Positions 45,164 to 54,877 of a stretch of 64,000 nt of DNA are shown here, in pieces. The translations under genes were made by a program, and so were the position numbers. Below the pieces are notes generated by a model. That model was given only the letters and a program-made list of their open reading frames with translations. It made no database searches and was not told the origin of the DNA. Each line of letters opens with the position of its first letter. The first letter of the stretch is position 1. This stretch comes from Defluviitalea saccharophila (lineage in GTDB: Bacteria; Bacillota; Clostridia; Lachnospirales; Defluviitaleaceae): positions 1,488,001-1,552,000 of the forward strand of contig NZ_CP121687.1 of the NCBI RefSeq assembly GCF_038396635.1. The letters run 5' to 3'.

Positions 45164-46033
45164 CTATTGATGTTCTATAAAGCCTTCTCCTAAAACTTCC
45201 CTTACATCCCCCACAATTACAAAAGCTCTGGGATCTATATCCCTTACAATTTCTTTTAACTGAAAAATCTCTTTTTGAGAAACCACACAGAAAAGTATTT
45301 CTTTTTCCTGTTTTGTATACATTCCTCTTCCATTTAACCCTGTTATGCCTCTATCCATCTTTTTCATAATCTCATCTGCAATAATTTCGGCTTTATTGGA
45401 AATAATATAAGCTGCTTTGGAAAAATTAATCCCTTCGAGCATATTATCAAGAACTTTGCCTGAAATGTATACAGAAATAATGGCATACATCGCTTTAATA
45501 GGGCCAAAGATAAATACACCTGTAGCAATAATTACTGCATCTAAAATCATCATCGTACGCCCTACAGGGAAATGTTTAAAATAATGCTGAATAATACTTG
45601 CAGCAAGATCTGTACCTCCGGTCGTTGCAGAAGCAATAAAGACTAAACCAATACCTATACCGGCTAATACCCCTCCGAATAAACTGGAAAGCAAAATGTC
45701 TGCAGGGATTTCCGGCAGAAATTTTGTATAATATAGAGCAAAAGAAAGATAGAAGGTAGCAAATAAGGTTTTGGCTCCAAACATTTTTCCTCTTAACATG
45801 GTGCCAATTAAAAACAGGGGAATATTTAAGGCAATATTCGTAAGCCATAAAGGAATCCCACCTGCAAAGTAAGGTTCACTAAGGGCTTTTATTGCAATGG
45901 CAAGCCCAGTTACGCCCCCTGTAACAAGGTCTTGCTTTTCAAAAAACAGATTAATGGCACAAGCTAAAAGGGTTGTTCCCACAATAATAAGCAAATATTC
46001 TTTTATTACCTTTTGTTTCAGCGGTTGTCCCAT
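45164..46033 (-). CDS. YitT family membrane protein (DUF161/DUF2179)
   Basis: This 289-residue protein has five or six membrane helices in the first 200 residues. They contain GTTLLACAINLFFEKQDLVTGGVTGLA and the second half-repeat SATTGGTDLAASIIQHYF, an internal duplication typical of the family. The C-terminal 80 residues form the soluble DUF2179 domain (GMYTKQEKEILFCVVSQKEI). The substrate is unknown; transport of small molecules is suspected for relatives. GAGGATGGG precedes the ATG. It lies 35 bases after the TagA/WecG glycosyltransferase gene in the same direction and may be the end of that transcript. Confidence 0.9.
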   Translation of the reverse strand: MGQPLKQKVIKEYLLIIVGTTLLACAINLFFEKQDLVTGGVTGLAIAIKALSEPYFAGGIPLWLTNIALNIPLFLIGTMLRGKMFGAKTLFATFYLSFALYYTKFLPEIPADILLSSLFGGVLAGIGIGLVFIASATTGGTDLAASIIQHYFKHFPVGRTMMILDAVIIATGVFIFGPIKAMYAIISVYISGKVLDNMLEGINFSKAAYIISNKAEIIADEIMKKMDRGITGLNGRGMYTKQEKEILFCVVSQKEIFQLKEIVRDIDPRAFVIVGDVREVLGEGFIEHQ

Positions 46034-46068
46034 ATGTTTCCCATCCTCACGATTATCTTCTTTAGTGT

Positions 46069-46836
46069 CTATTTGTCCTTATTTTTAGCGGAAATCTTTA
46101 GCACTTCCCAGGCAAATACAGGAAGTTGAAGCATTCTTTTTGCTCTTGTAGGCTGAGTAATCAGGCGATAAAACCATTCCAAGCCCAGTTTTTGAAAAGC
46201 AACGGGTGCTCTTTTAACCTTTCCTGCCATAACATCAAAACTTCCGCCAACGCCTATACATGCTTTAGCAGGCAGTATCTTGCGATATTTTTCTATCCAT
46301 TTTTCTTGCTTTGGTGCTCCTAACCCTACTAACAGAAGGTCGGGCTTTGCTTCTTGAATTCTTTTGATGACTGCTTCTTCATCGGCTTCTTTGAAATAGC
46401 CATGGTCAGTCCCTACAATTTTTAAGCCTTTGTATTTATTGCTCATGGCTATGGCAGCTTCTTCTGTTACCCCTGGTGCTCCGCCTAAAAAGTAGACTGT
46501 ATAATCGGTAGATGCCATACGGGCAAATAAATTCTGAACCAAATCATATCCTGCCACTCTTTCCGGAAGACTTGGCCCTTTAAGCAGTCTTGAAGCCAAT
46601 ACTACTCCGATTCCGTCCGGTACGATTAATGAAGCATGATGAAGCGCCTTCATTAATGCTTTATCCTTTTGAGCTGCCATGATGATTTCCGGATTCGGAG
46701 TATAAACTGAGTGGCATCCTGTTGTTTCAAAAAAGCTCATTACCCTGGATACTGCTTGCTCCATTGTGATGTAATCAACTGGTACATCCATTATATTGAT
46801 TTTATTTTCTACGGTTTTTACCCCATTCTTAAACAA
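46069..46836 (-). CDS. tagA: WecG/TagA/CpsF-family glycosyltransferase
   Basis: This 255-residue enzyme matches the GT26 family: IMDVPVDYITMEQAV, VYTPNPEIIMAAQKD, LIVPDGIGVVLASRLL, FLGGAPGVTEEAA and VGLGAPKQEKWI. Members transfer ManNAc (or a related sugar) to undecaprenyl-PP-GlcNAc, the committed step of wall teichoic acid or secondary polymer linkage units, at the inner membrane face. The preferred start is TTG at 46836 behind AAGGAG; the longest ORF (to 46878) lacks a site. Lying after csaB, it supports a pyruvylated wall-polymer pathway. Confidence 0.88.
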   Translation of the reverse strand: MFKNGVKTVENKINIMDVPVDYITMEQAVSRVMSFFETTGCHSVYTPNPEIIMAAQKDKALMKALHHASLIVPDGIGVVLASRLLKGPSLPERVAGYDLVQNLFARMASTDYTVYFLGGAPGVTEEAAIAMSNKYKGLKIVGTDHGYFKEADEEAVIKRIQEAKPDLLLVGLGAPKQEKWIEKYRKILPAKACIGVGGSFDVMAGKVKRAPVAFQKLGLEWFYRLITQPTRAKRMLQLPVFAWEVLKISAKNKDK

Positions 46837-46931
46837 TCTTCCCCACTCCTTACTATCATTAATCCCCATATGTATCAATTCTATGTATTTCTATTATAAA
46901 AACGAAAACTCGTACCTAACAGCTCACAGTA

Positions 46932-48011
46932 CTATGAAATACAATCTTTTATAAATTCCACCGCCATATTTTTCTGCTCCAGCAATTGATTTCTTCTGGA
47001 CTTTACGGTTGCTTTAAGTTCATCTAAATTAGTGATAGCAGATTCTAAGTAGTTTATAACTTCTTTTTCATCCAATTGATGGATGTCTATAACTTTTCCA
47101 GCTTTCATGGTCTCTACAAAACTTTTTACCTTTGGATCATAGGATAAGCCCAGATGAGGCACACCGGCAGCGGCAGCCATAATAAGAGAATGAAGCCGCA
47201 TACCAATCACATAGTCCATGGTGCCTGTAAACTCTAAAATGCTTTGGGGAGAACGATCTCCTGCATATACAATAGAACCGGGTAAAGAATGAGAGATTTT
47301 TTTCGAGATCTCAACATCCTCCGGATCATGCATAGGAATAAATACAATTTCCCACCCTTTTTGAGAAAACCAATTTAGAATCTCTTTTATTTTATCAAAG
47401 AAATGATCTTCTACATTCCAATTTCTTAGATATACCCCGAGACGTTTTTGATCGGCCTTTGGGCTTTCTTTAGGGCTTTCTTTAGAACTTACTTTAAGAG
47501 TCAAAACAGGGTCTGCTACAACTTCAATTTTTTTGTTTTTTACCCCCATTTTTATGAGCTCTTCTTTGGAATGCTCGTCCCGAACAGAAATATAATCTAC
47601 TCTGTTGGCAATCCATCCGATTAAAAATCGGTTGAATTTCATGTTTACAGGACCAATTCCTTGCGCATAAAAAACAACTTTTTTACGAAGCAGCTTTGCA
47701 ATAACAACAATAGAAAGATAATACACGACACTTTTCCAGCCGGTAATATCCTGAAGAAGACTTCCTCCGCCGCTGATTAATACATCGGACTTCTTTATGG
47801 CGTCTATAATCTGTTTATACTTCCACCTGTTCACAGCCTCTACATGATATGCAGAGGCTGTCTTTTCAGGTTCATTGGATAATACAGTAATTTCAGTATT
47901 ATCTCCTATTTCTTCTTTTAGAGTTTTTATGATTGAATACATGACTGCTTCGTCACCTATATTATCAAATCCGTAATAACCCGATAAAACTATTCTTCCC
48001 ATAGATTCCAT
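46932..48011 (-). CDS. csaB: Polysaccharide pyruvyl transferase CsaB
   Basis: This protein of about 359 residues begins (M)ESMGRIVLSGYYGFDNIGDEA, the conserved CsaB start, and has YAQGIGPVN, VSVRDEHS-type SVRDEHSKEEL and the C-terminal GMRLHSLIMAAAAGVPHLGLSYD. CsaB adds ketal pyruvate to secondary cell-wall polymer so that SLH-domain proteins can bind. Its start overlaps the end of the DUF5693 gene. Two in-frame ATG codons (48011, 48002) follow GGGGAG; the first was chosen. A short repeat KESPKESPK occurs near the middle. No SLH protein gene is in the window, so the ligand proteins are elsewhere. Confidence 0.92.
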   Translation of the reverse strand: MESMGRIVLSGYYGFDNIGDEAVMYSIIKTLKEEIGDNTEITVLSNEPEKTASAYHVEAVNRWKYKQIIDAIKKSDVLISGGGSLLQDITGWKSVVYYLSIVVIAKLLRKKVVFYAQGIGPVNMKFNRFLIGWIANRVDYISVRDEHSKEELIKMGVKNKKIEVVADPVLTLKVSSKESPKESPKADQKRLGVYLRNWNVEDHFFDKIKEILNWFSQKGWEIVFIPMHDPEDVEISKKISHSLPGSIVYAGDRSPQSILEFTGTMDYVIGMRLHSLIMAAAAGVPHLGLSYDPKVKSFVETMKAGKVIDIHQLDEKEVINYLESAITNLDELKATVKSRRNQLLEQKNMAVEFIKDCIS

Positions 48012-49927
48012 CGTCTCCCCAGTTTTATAATCCAATTGACCATAAGAATAAGAATGACTCCTCCGATGATGCCAATCCAAATACCGTGAAAGCTTCTAAT
48101 AAGAGAAATCATTATTGGTGTATGAATATGCGCATAGGTATTCACTAAAGATATCTGTCCTATAACAGCACCTAATAACAATGGGAAATACTTTTCTTTA
48201 TATCCGTAATACAGCATCATAAGCATCAAAGGATGTCCTATTAAGAATTCTTTTGTGCGAGGGCGAACACCAAGGATTTTACGCAGGGCATTTCTAAACA
48301 TCACTTCATAAGCCGATGTTTGTCCCGTATTGCCTGTCCTTTGAACATATATAATAAGCGCAATACCTAATATCCCAACAACTACAAGGGTCAAATAGGT
48401 AATAGGATTACGAAGAAATTTTTTAATTTTATGAACTTCCAATCCACCTCTTTTGTATTCAAGCAGTAAAAGTACAAGGACAAGCGGAATCACATGGGCC
48501 ACTTTAGCTCCTCTAAACATGTCTATGGTCAGTACGGAAGAGGTTTGAGACAATAGCCCGATAATCGTCAAGGCTCCTCCTAAGGATATAAAGCAAATCT
48601 TAAGGAATGTAACTATAGCTTCTTTCCATGATCTATGCTCTTGATCAATACTGGTTACCACAGCCCAGGTCGGATAAAGTATGGAAGCAGCTAATGCCAT
48701 TAATTGTCTTGCCAGTATGGGACGAAGTTTTAATAGTCCTGTCCATACAAAAAGTCCTCCAAGAACAAGAATCCATGACCATTTTTCCTTATCCATCCAT
48801 CTTCCAAAAAGAACAAGCAGGAAAATCGGTCCAAAGCCTATAAACCAAATAATAAACGGATTGGCTACGGGAATATTTATAGCCTTTGGATTCGCCCCAA
48901 CGGTATATCCCTTTTGACCTAATTCCTTACGAATATCTTCTACTATTTTAAACCAATCGGCAAAATCCTTCTGGGGCTCCCCGCTGTTGGGCATTTTTAC
49001 AAGCAATGCTTTTAAGTTTCTTTCCGTAGCAGCCAAAAGATATCGATCTACTACCTGATCCGGGGTTAGGGTCGATGTTTCTCCATCGGTCATAGTATGA
49101 AGGCGGATGGTATTAAAATCTTCTCCTCCATGGCTTGCCTTACGAATCAAGGTATAAAGTCCTTTTTGCTTTTCTGAGAAGAATTCAATAATCCCCACCT
49201 TATGGTTTTGAGCAAACTCAAGCATTAAAGGCATATCGTATCCGGGAACCGTAGCATCGTTAAAGTAAACCGTTCCTAAGTTCGGAATACTTTCCACATC
49301 CTTTAGTACATACGCTAACGCTTCTTCCGTTACATTGGTCCACGAACGAATTTGGGGAGAAATGGTTAGCCCCTGGTCAGCAATAATTTTTAAGTCATCC
49401 ATGGGATACCCTGTTCCCAAGGTTAAAATGGCGTTATTGGAGACTCCTGCATCCAAAAACACTTCATTGTTTATGGTGATTTCATCATATTCCCCTAATT
49501 TATATCCCAAATGTTCTTTAATGGTATTGCGAACCGAATCGTCTGAAATCCATATATAATAATGGCTTGGAATAATGGTAGCTAAGTCTATGCCATCCAT
49601 CATTCCTAAAATCTTTAATTCCGCTCCGGTGAAGGCAGTTACCTCTCCCTGTTCTTCCCAACTGGTCATGGAACCTGGAACTGCAGTTTTAATCGTTTGC
49701 TCTTTGATTAAAACCCCTGTTACGCCGGCATCTTTTAATTTTTGCGTCACGGTTTCAATAGATTCTTCATAGGTTTCTGCAGCTTTTTTGATATCGCTGT
49801 AATTCGCAAGTATCTCTACTTCTTTTTGGTTTTTTTCGGTTGAAAATCTGATAACCCCTTGTATCCCTGATAAAATCAGGGACACAATAACAATTATTGC
49901 AGGCAGTAGTCCAAGTTTCTTTTTCAT
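47990..49927 (-). CDS. DUF5693 family polytopic membrane protein
   Basis: This 645-residue protein has one N-terminal helix (residues 6-24), an extracytoplasmic region to about 360 (YYIWISDDSVRNTIKEHLGY, then NAILTLGTGYPMDDLK), and about eight C-terminal helices. DUF5693 proteins regularly sit beside csaB, which fits the overlap seen here. No enzymatic motif is evident; a role in export or processing of wall polymer is only inference. TAGGAGGC precedes the ATG. Its last codons overlap the csaB start, so the two are translationally coupled. Confidence 0.85.
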   Translation of the reverse strand: MKKKLGLLPAIIVIVSLILSGIQGVIRFSTEKNQKEVEILANYSDIKKAAETYEESIETVTQKLKDAGVTGVLIKEQTIKTAVPGSMTSWEEQGEVTAFTGAELKILGMMDGIDLATIIPSHYYIWISDDSVRNTIKEHLGYKLGEYDEITINNEVFLDAGVSNNAILTLGTGYPMDDLKIIADQGLTISPQIRSWTNVTEEALAYVLKDVESIPNLGTVYFNDATVPGYDMPLMLEFAQNHKVGIIEFFSEKQKGLYTLIRKASHGGEDFNTIRLHTMTDGETSTLTPDQVVDRYLLAATERNLKALLVKMPNSGEPQKDFADWFKIVEDIRKELGQKGYTVGANPKAINIPVANPFIIWFIGFGPIFLLVLFGRWMDKEKWSWILVLGGLFVWTGLLKLRPILARQLMALAASILYPTWAVVTSIDQEHRSWKEAIVTFLKICFISLGGALTIIGLLSQTSSVLTIDMFRGAKVAHVIPLVLVLLLLEYKRGGLEVHKIKKFLRNPITYLTLVVVGILGIALIIYVQRTGNTGQTSAYEVMFRNALRKILGVRPRTKEFLIGHPLMLMMLYYGYKEKYFPLLLGAVIGQISLVNTYAHIHTPIMISLIRSFHGIWIGIIGGVILILMVNWIIKLGRRWNLWEE

Positions 49928-49953
49928 CGTTTGCCTCCTAATATATCTTTTAT

Positions 49954-50433
49954 TTATGGCAGAATTTCATATTCTCCTCTTATCATAAATACGCAGTCTG
50001 TCTCCGCATATACTCCTCTTCCATCGTCTCTCGGTATAATAAGCAGATGATATTTAGGAATAATCTGCCCACCACTAATATCTACTCCATCCGTAATATC
50101 CTGAATGCCTCCCATTTCAGAAGTGATCGCTAATCCTTTTCCACCTCTTAAAATAATTTCAGCACTCTTGCCTCCAATCAAATTTTGTCCTGCAGCTACG
50201 TTGACCACTTCATAAGTCATGGAGCCTCCTTTTGGTGAGGAATTGGTATTAGATAAAATACCTCCAATTAAATCCATGACTTCTTTCATCTGTGCATCCA
50301 CATAACTTTTGGATACTAAAGGATCTTGATTGCTTCCGGGATCAATCCCCATTGCCTTTCCCGTTTGTAAAGCCAGGGCACATATAAAGAATACGGATAA
50401 TGTAAAAGCTATACGTCTCCATTTTTTATTCAT
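49954..50433 (-). CDS. Unknown exported 159-residue protein in the wall cluster
   Basis: The product begins MNKKWRRIAFTLSVFFICAL, with an uncleaved or cleaved signal helix (about 8-27). DPLVSKSYVDAQMKEVMDL and a Gly-rich beta region (MTYEVVNVAAGQNLIGGKSA to ILRGGKGLAI) follow. I have no named family for it. It lies 26 bases from the DUF5693 gene and 11 bases from the phosphodiester glycosidase gene, so it belongs to the same operon. AGGGGGG precedes the ATG at 50433. An extracellular beta-rich partner of the glycosidase is possible but unproven. Confidence 0.65.
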   Translation of the reverse strand: MNKKWRRIAFTLSVFFICALALQTGKAMGIDPGSNQDPLVSKSYVDAQMKEVMDLIGGILSNTNSSPKGGSMTYEVVNVAAGQNLIGGKSAEIILRGGKGLAITSEMGGIQDITDGVDISGGQIIPKYHLLIIPRDDGRGVYAETDCVFMIRGEYEILP

Positions 50434-50444
50434 CAAAAACCCCC

Positions 50445-53309
50445 CTAATCTACAATAACCGCAGGATATACCGGTTGAATATCATAATAAATCTCTGAAT
50501 CTTTAATTCTAAATCTTAAGATTGAAAAATCTTTATAGAGATTTACGTCATTACCAGAATACCATAATCCGTTAAGATTGGTGTATCTTATACCTTCTTT
50601 AACTTGAACGCTTGTAGCATAGCCTTCAGCTGTAACGACAAATATATTCTTATTCTGTTCTACCCGTACCTTTTTTAATACATTATGGAATAATTCTGCT
50701 TCCATAGAGTCCTTAAAACTTCCGGAATTTAAAGGATTCTTATCCATAACAATGATGATATGAGATTGGTTCGTTGCCAAATCCCTTTGCAAATTCTTCC
50801 ATTGCTCAGGATTGGTTGCTCTTATGCCGCCCTTGGACGCACTAAGCTGAATAATGCGTGTATTGTTTAAGTCTTTTACAGCATATTGGTTGTTCCAAAG
50901 CATATAAGGTACTTTGATGTCTGAAGTTTTAATCTCCGTACTGCCAGCATAGATGCTAAAAGAAGAATTCTTATTCATCTGGGTAATAACTTCTCTTTGA
51001 ACTACTTCATCAAGCAGGGTATTTTTGTTCGCCGTTGTACCAAAAACAGTGATGTCAAAAGTACTTTGGCCTGCATCTTTGGATAAGGGTTTCTCGTATT
51101 TATCTTTTAATTTGGTGCTTAAAGGCAAATTCTTTGAATTGATTTCCGGTGAAGCTATGGTAGACAAATGGTCTATGTATAGGGTATTTGTTCTCTCTGC
51201 AGTATTATTTAAGGTTACGGCATAAATTCTGTCTAAAGAAATCGGTGAAACAGCAGCTTTAGGTATTTCTGCCTGTACATATTTCCACCCATTCCAGTCA
51301 ATTTGGCTGGCAAAATTAATGGTATGGTTGGTTCCTTTACCGTCAATAATCCTTCCCCTTAGCCAATCCTTTGAAGAATCTCCATACACCCACATACCGA
51401 TGGCTTTAGGCTGATCTTTTAGAGTTAAAGGTTTCTTAAATTGTATGTAGGCTGCCTGGGTTTCGTTCGGCTTCGCTTTGAAGAAATAGGTCATCTTTAC
51501 TGAGTTTTTGCCTTCATAAGCTAAAGTGCTGTCAAGAGTAACTTCTCCGGTAACATAGTTCGGATAGCCCACCCATTCTGTGTTGGCTTGAGTTTCGAAG
51601 GATTCTATGGCAGTTACCTGTTCACCGATTGCCACAGGAATATATACTTTGATCTCTCCTAAACTTCCTTCCAACACCCCTTGGCCTGTACTATTTCCTG
51701 CAATAAATTTACCATCCTGTACTGTGCCTAAAGAAGCATTGATTTTCCATGTTAGCTTACTCCAGTCAATGGGGGCTTGGTAGCCTTCTCCATCTAAACC
51801 TTCTACTTTTATACCCACACTTTCGCCGGGTTTTAACCTAATGGACCCTGGGGTCACTTTTAACTCCTTAGGAGTTCCCATGCTGGTTAATGTGGTGCTT
51901 CCTTTAACATTCCCGATTTGTGCAGTAATGATTCCTGTTCCGATGGATTCAGGATAAAATACATTTCCGGACCATTTTCCGTACATTTTTTCTGTACCCC
52001 ATTTAATATCCCCCATGGAAATATTAACAGGATTTAAATTTTCATCGTATCCTATGACATTCATTTCAACCGGAGTATTTTGAAATACTCTGGTATATTT
52101 AGGTACAATACGGATTCCAAATAAATTACCGGTTGGTGCGTCTGAGAAAACCCCAAGGCCGTTCACAACTTTTCTTTCCGAACCGTCTGAAGGCACATTA
52201 AGAAGGGTTACTTCATTTTTACCAGCAAGCTTAGCTGCCACTGCCGTAGAACCGCCGCCGTCTAAATGAATGGCATCATATATACCATATTCCAAGAGTA
52301 TAGAGGTCATTTCACTATGGGTTGCCCCTAGACTATGATTTCTTCCGTCTACCGCTATTAAATATACAGTTTTTCCGTCTTTAGATATACCTAAAGCACT
52401 TCTTGGATTTCTTGCATTAGGAGACACTAAATGCCCTGGACTTGCAGGAACAGTACCCTTATCCACAATTTTCCCTGCGCCACCTAATGCCATTTTAATC
52501 TTGTTCAAATCAATAGATGTCTGTAAATCAAATCTTACGCCTTGTCCAATTTTAAATTGATTGATTTTAGGAACTGCCACTGATTCTTCTATAGCAATAA
52601 CATACCCGTCTTTTGGAATGTTAACGGTCTCCCCTTTTTTAGAGATATATGTAATCACGTCATTTTCCACAACAATTTTATACAGGGTTTGATTGATTTT
52701 ATCCACCTGAGCAGTTGTGGTATATGCATTTCGATCTAAGTATACGCCCTTCTTAAATGTGGTGACCTTATTAATGCCTGCAATTTCAAAGGAGATTTTA
52801 TCTTCGTTATAAAAATACATAGCAACTTTACAATAATCAATAAACGGAATACCGTTTTCATCTATAAAAAAGGTTGTCCATTGGTTTTCTTTTAGATTAA
52901 CATAGTTGCCGGCAGATATAAGGTTTCCGTCTCTTATTACCATTCCTAAAGAAGCTGTTGGGTTTTTGGACATATCAAAAAAGTCTCCGTTAATACCTGC
53001 TACAGCTCCATTGGACTTAACCAAATCGGTTGTTTTTTCTTTTAAATTATATTCATTGGTAGATTCGATAACATCCAGTCGTATATTGGGATTGGTTAAA
53101 TCTACTTTTAAAATATGGGTATCCAGCCACCCGTCTTCTGTTAAGCGCCTGTCCTTTATGTAAGAAACGCCTTTTCTAACTTCCTGCTCATCCACCTGCT
53201 TATGTAATACGTTTCTAAGAGATGCTTCTGCTGCTTGCGGAATTCCACTGGTTAATACAAAGCAAAAAATAAGAAATATGTAAAATATATTATTGTATTT
53301 TCGTTTCAT
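50445..53309 (-). CDS. Exported phosphodiester glycosidase (NAGPA family) with C-terminal accessory domains
   Basis: This 954-residue protein has a signal peptide (1-29). A NAGPA domain (about 65-395) contains VAGINGDFFDMSKNP, NPRSALGISKDGKTVYLIAV in part, and the hallmark YDAIHLDGGGSTAVAAK. NAGPA-type enzymes hydrolyse phosphodiester-linked sugars. Next come Ig-like segments (400-560) and a CBM-like beta sandwich (about 565-715, ESFETQANTEWVGYPNY). A C-terminal 230-residue region of unknown type follows. It probably acts on phosphodiester bonds of wall polymers outside the cell (inference). GAGGAGGG precedes the ATG. It leads the run into DUF5693, csaB and tagA. Confidence 0.85.
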   Translation of the reverse strand: MKRKYNNIFYIFLIFCFVLTSGIPQAAEASLRNVLHKQVDEQEVRKGVSYIKDRRLTEDGWLDTHILKVDLTNPNIRLDVIESTNEYNLKEKTTDLVKSNGAVAGINGDFFDMSKNPTASLGMVIRDGNLISAGNYVNLKENQWTTFFIDENGIPFIDYCKVAMYFYNEDKISFEIAGINKVTTFKKGVYLDRNAYTTTAQVDKINQTLYKIVVENDVITYISKKGETVNIPKDGYVIAIEESVAVPKINQFKIGQGVRFDLQTSIDLNKIKMALGGAGKIVDKGTVPASPGHLVSPNARNPRSALGISKDGKTVYLIAVDGRNHSLGATHSEMTSILLEYGIYDAIHLDGGGSTAVAAKLAGKNEVTLLNVPSDGSERKVVNGLGVFSDAPTGNLFGIRIVPKYTRVFQNTPVEMNVIGYDENLNPVNISMGDIKWGTEKMYGKWSGNVFYPESIGTGIITAQIGNVKGSTTLTSMGTPKELKVTPGSIRLKPGESVGIKVEGLDGEGYQAPIDWSKLTWKINASLGTVQDGKFIAGNSTGQGVLEGSLGEIKVYIPVAIGEQVTAIESFETQANTEWVGYPNYVTGEVTLDSTLAYEGKNSVKMTYFFKAKPNETQAAYIQFKKPLTLKDQPKAIGMWVYGDSSKDWLRGRIIDGKGTNHTINFASQIDWNGWKYVQAEIPKAAVSPISLDRIYAVTLNNTAERTNTLYIDHLSTIASPEINSKNLPLSTKLKDKYEKPLSKDAGQSTFDITVFGTTANKNTLLDEVVQREVITQMNKNSSFSIYAGSTEIKTSDIKVPYMLWNNQYAVKDLNNTRIIQLSASKGGIRATNPEQWKNLQRDLATNQSHIIIVMDKNPLNSGSFKDSMEAELFHNVLKKVRVEQNKNIFVVTAEGYATSVQVKEGIRYTNLNGLWYSGNDVNLYKDFSILRFRIKDSEIYYDIQPVYPAVIVD

Positions 53310-53446
53310 TAAAATTCCCTCCTCACATGAATGCTGTCATAAAATTGGCTTATATTTTTGCTCTAATTATCCCCCCTCGTTTTTGTATATTTTGTATAGC
53401 TACATATAGATTAACACCGAATGCTACTAGAAATCAATGGAACTAT

Positions 53447-53492
53447 TTTTTATTACATAGGAAAATCTTAGAAATTTTCTATGTAATGAAAA
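53447..53492 (-). repeat. Dispersed terminator-associated palindrome, copy D (decayed hairpin)
   Basis: ATTACATAG pairs with CTATGTAAT, with a partly matched inner stem and A/T flanks. This is the same design and position as copies A-C but with several mismatches. It sits in the 223-base gap between the NAGPA gene and the LCP gene, directly behind the LCP terminator. Confidence 0.65.
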
Positions 53493-53516
53493 ACTGTATT
53501 CGCATGAATACAGTTT
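53489..53516 (-). terminator. Intrinsic terminator of the LCP operon
   Basis: AAACTGTATTC pairs perfectly with GAATACAGTTT (loop of 4). On the minus strand it runs into TTTTTC and the copy D palindrome. Confidence 0.8.
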
Positions 53517-53532
53517 CCATACTAACTATATA

Positions 53533-54846
53533 TTACTTTTCGTCCAGGCCTAATACAATTTGTATGTCGACATTATCACTTAACTCAGAGTCATCTACGA
53601 TCACTGTACTGTTTTCAAAGTATGCCTTAAGGTCTTCTCCCCATCCCTTTTTACGGACGAAAATTCTTGTACTTTGTTCCTTAGTTCCTTCATAATTTCC
53701 TATTTTAACAACATTATATCCGTCTGCTTTTAATTTATCGCTGGTAGCCTGAGCCAGACCCGAAACGGAACCTCCGTTTAAGACTTCAATCCTTGCATCT
53801 TTACTATTTTCCACTGTGGATTCTTCGTCCGCCTCTTCTGTAAAGAATATTTTATCGATCAATTCTTTTGTACCTTGTTCATCGTGAATAAAATATGACT
53901 TTCCGCCAACCATTCTGGCTTCTCCGGGAATGGTACTCATTTCAATATTGTTAACATCAATATCATCTAAATATTGAACATACTGCAATGCACTATTCAA
54001 ATCTACATCTGTCTCTACATAATCAAATAGTATTTTTATAATGGACGGAGCATTTAATATATTTTGAGGGCTTAACATCTTCTTGGCAAAAGCTTTTAAG
54101 AATTTTTGCTGGGTTTCTATTCTTCCTAAGTCCCCATAGCCTCCGCCTCTATTATCTTTTCTAAAACGAACCAGCTGCTCCGCTTGCTCTCCATTTAATG
54201 TCTGTGGTCCTGCCTTTAGATTAATAAATAATCCACCTGCTCTGTCTACATAGTAGTAATCTCTGTCTAAAGTAATTTCAACACCGCCTATTTGGTCTAC
54301 AATCTTACGAAAAGCCTCAATATTTACTTTAACATAATAATCTATATCAATGCCTAAAAGTCTTTCTACTTCTTTAACAGAATATTCGTTAGCTTTTTCT
54401 TTGCCTGCATAAGCATGTACTTCGTTGATTTTTACTGTATCCGGTACGCCGGATATTCTGCTTCGCATATCTGCAAGCATGGATTCTGTTAAGAATACCC
54501 TTGTGTCTCTTGGAACAGAAACAAGATTGACCTTCTTAGTTTCACTGTTAAATGTAGCTACAATAATTACATCGGTTCTTGTTTGATCCTTATCAACCCC
54601 AAAGATGGCTACATTGGTTCTAATTTTTTTAGGCGTCTTTTTAAATAAATCTAAAACACTTTTTTTCCCTTGACTCTTTTGACTGGGTGTCATATCATCG
54701 GAATTCTTTGCTTTTGAAAAGTGAAGATATCCATAAGTTCCTATACCTGCTAACACTATAAATGAAAAAACCATTAAAAATACTATGGAGAAAAATCTTC
54801 TAACCAAATAATGCTTACCCTTTTCTTTTTTCTTTTTTTCAGCCAT
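53533..54846 (-). CDS. LytR-CpsA-Psr family wall polymer ligase with LytR_C domain
   Basis: This 437-residue protein has a short basic N-terminus, one membrane helix (about 18-40) and an LCP catalytic domain. Motifs include FGVDKDQTRTDVIIVATF, LVSVPRDTRVFL, INEVHAYAG, and GPQTLNGEQAEQLVRFRKD with RGGGYGDLGRIETQQ. The C-terminal 80 residues form a LytR_C domain (RIEVLNGGSVSGLAQATSDKL in part). LCP enzymes move undecaprenyl-linked anionic polymers onto peptidoglycan. The ATG at 54846 follows GAGGTG by 6 bases. A second LCP gene lies 31 bases upstream, so the pair is an operon. Confidence 0.93.
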   Translation of the reverse strand: MAEKKKKEKGKHYLVRRFFSIVFLMVFSFIVLAGIGTYGYLHFSKAKNSDDMTPSQKSQGKKSVLDLFKKTPKKIRTNVAIFGVDKDQTRTDVIIVATFNSETKKVNLVSVPRDTRVFLTESMLADMRSRISGVPDTVKINEVHAYAGKEKANEYSVKEVERLLGIDIDYYVKVNIEAFRKIVDQIGGVEITLDRDYYYVDRAGGLFINLKAGPQTLNGEQAEQLVRFRKDNRGGGYGDLGRIETQQKFLKAFAKKMLSPQNILNAPSIIKILFDYVETDVDLNSALQYVQYLDDIDVNNIEMSTIPGEARMVGGKSYFIHDEQGTKELIDKIFFTEEADEESTVENSKDARIEVLNGGSVSGLAQATSDKLKADGYNVVKIGNYEGTKEQSTRIFVRKKGWGEDLKAYFENSTVIVDDSELSDNVDIQIVLGLDEK

Positions 54847-54877
54847 TGATTTCACCTCAAAGTCTTTCTGCTATTTT

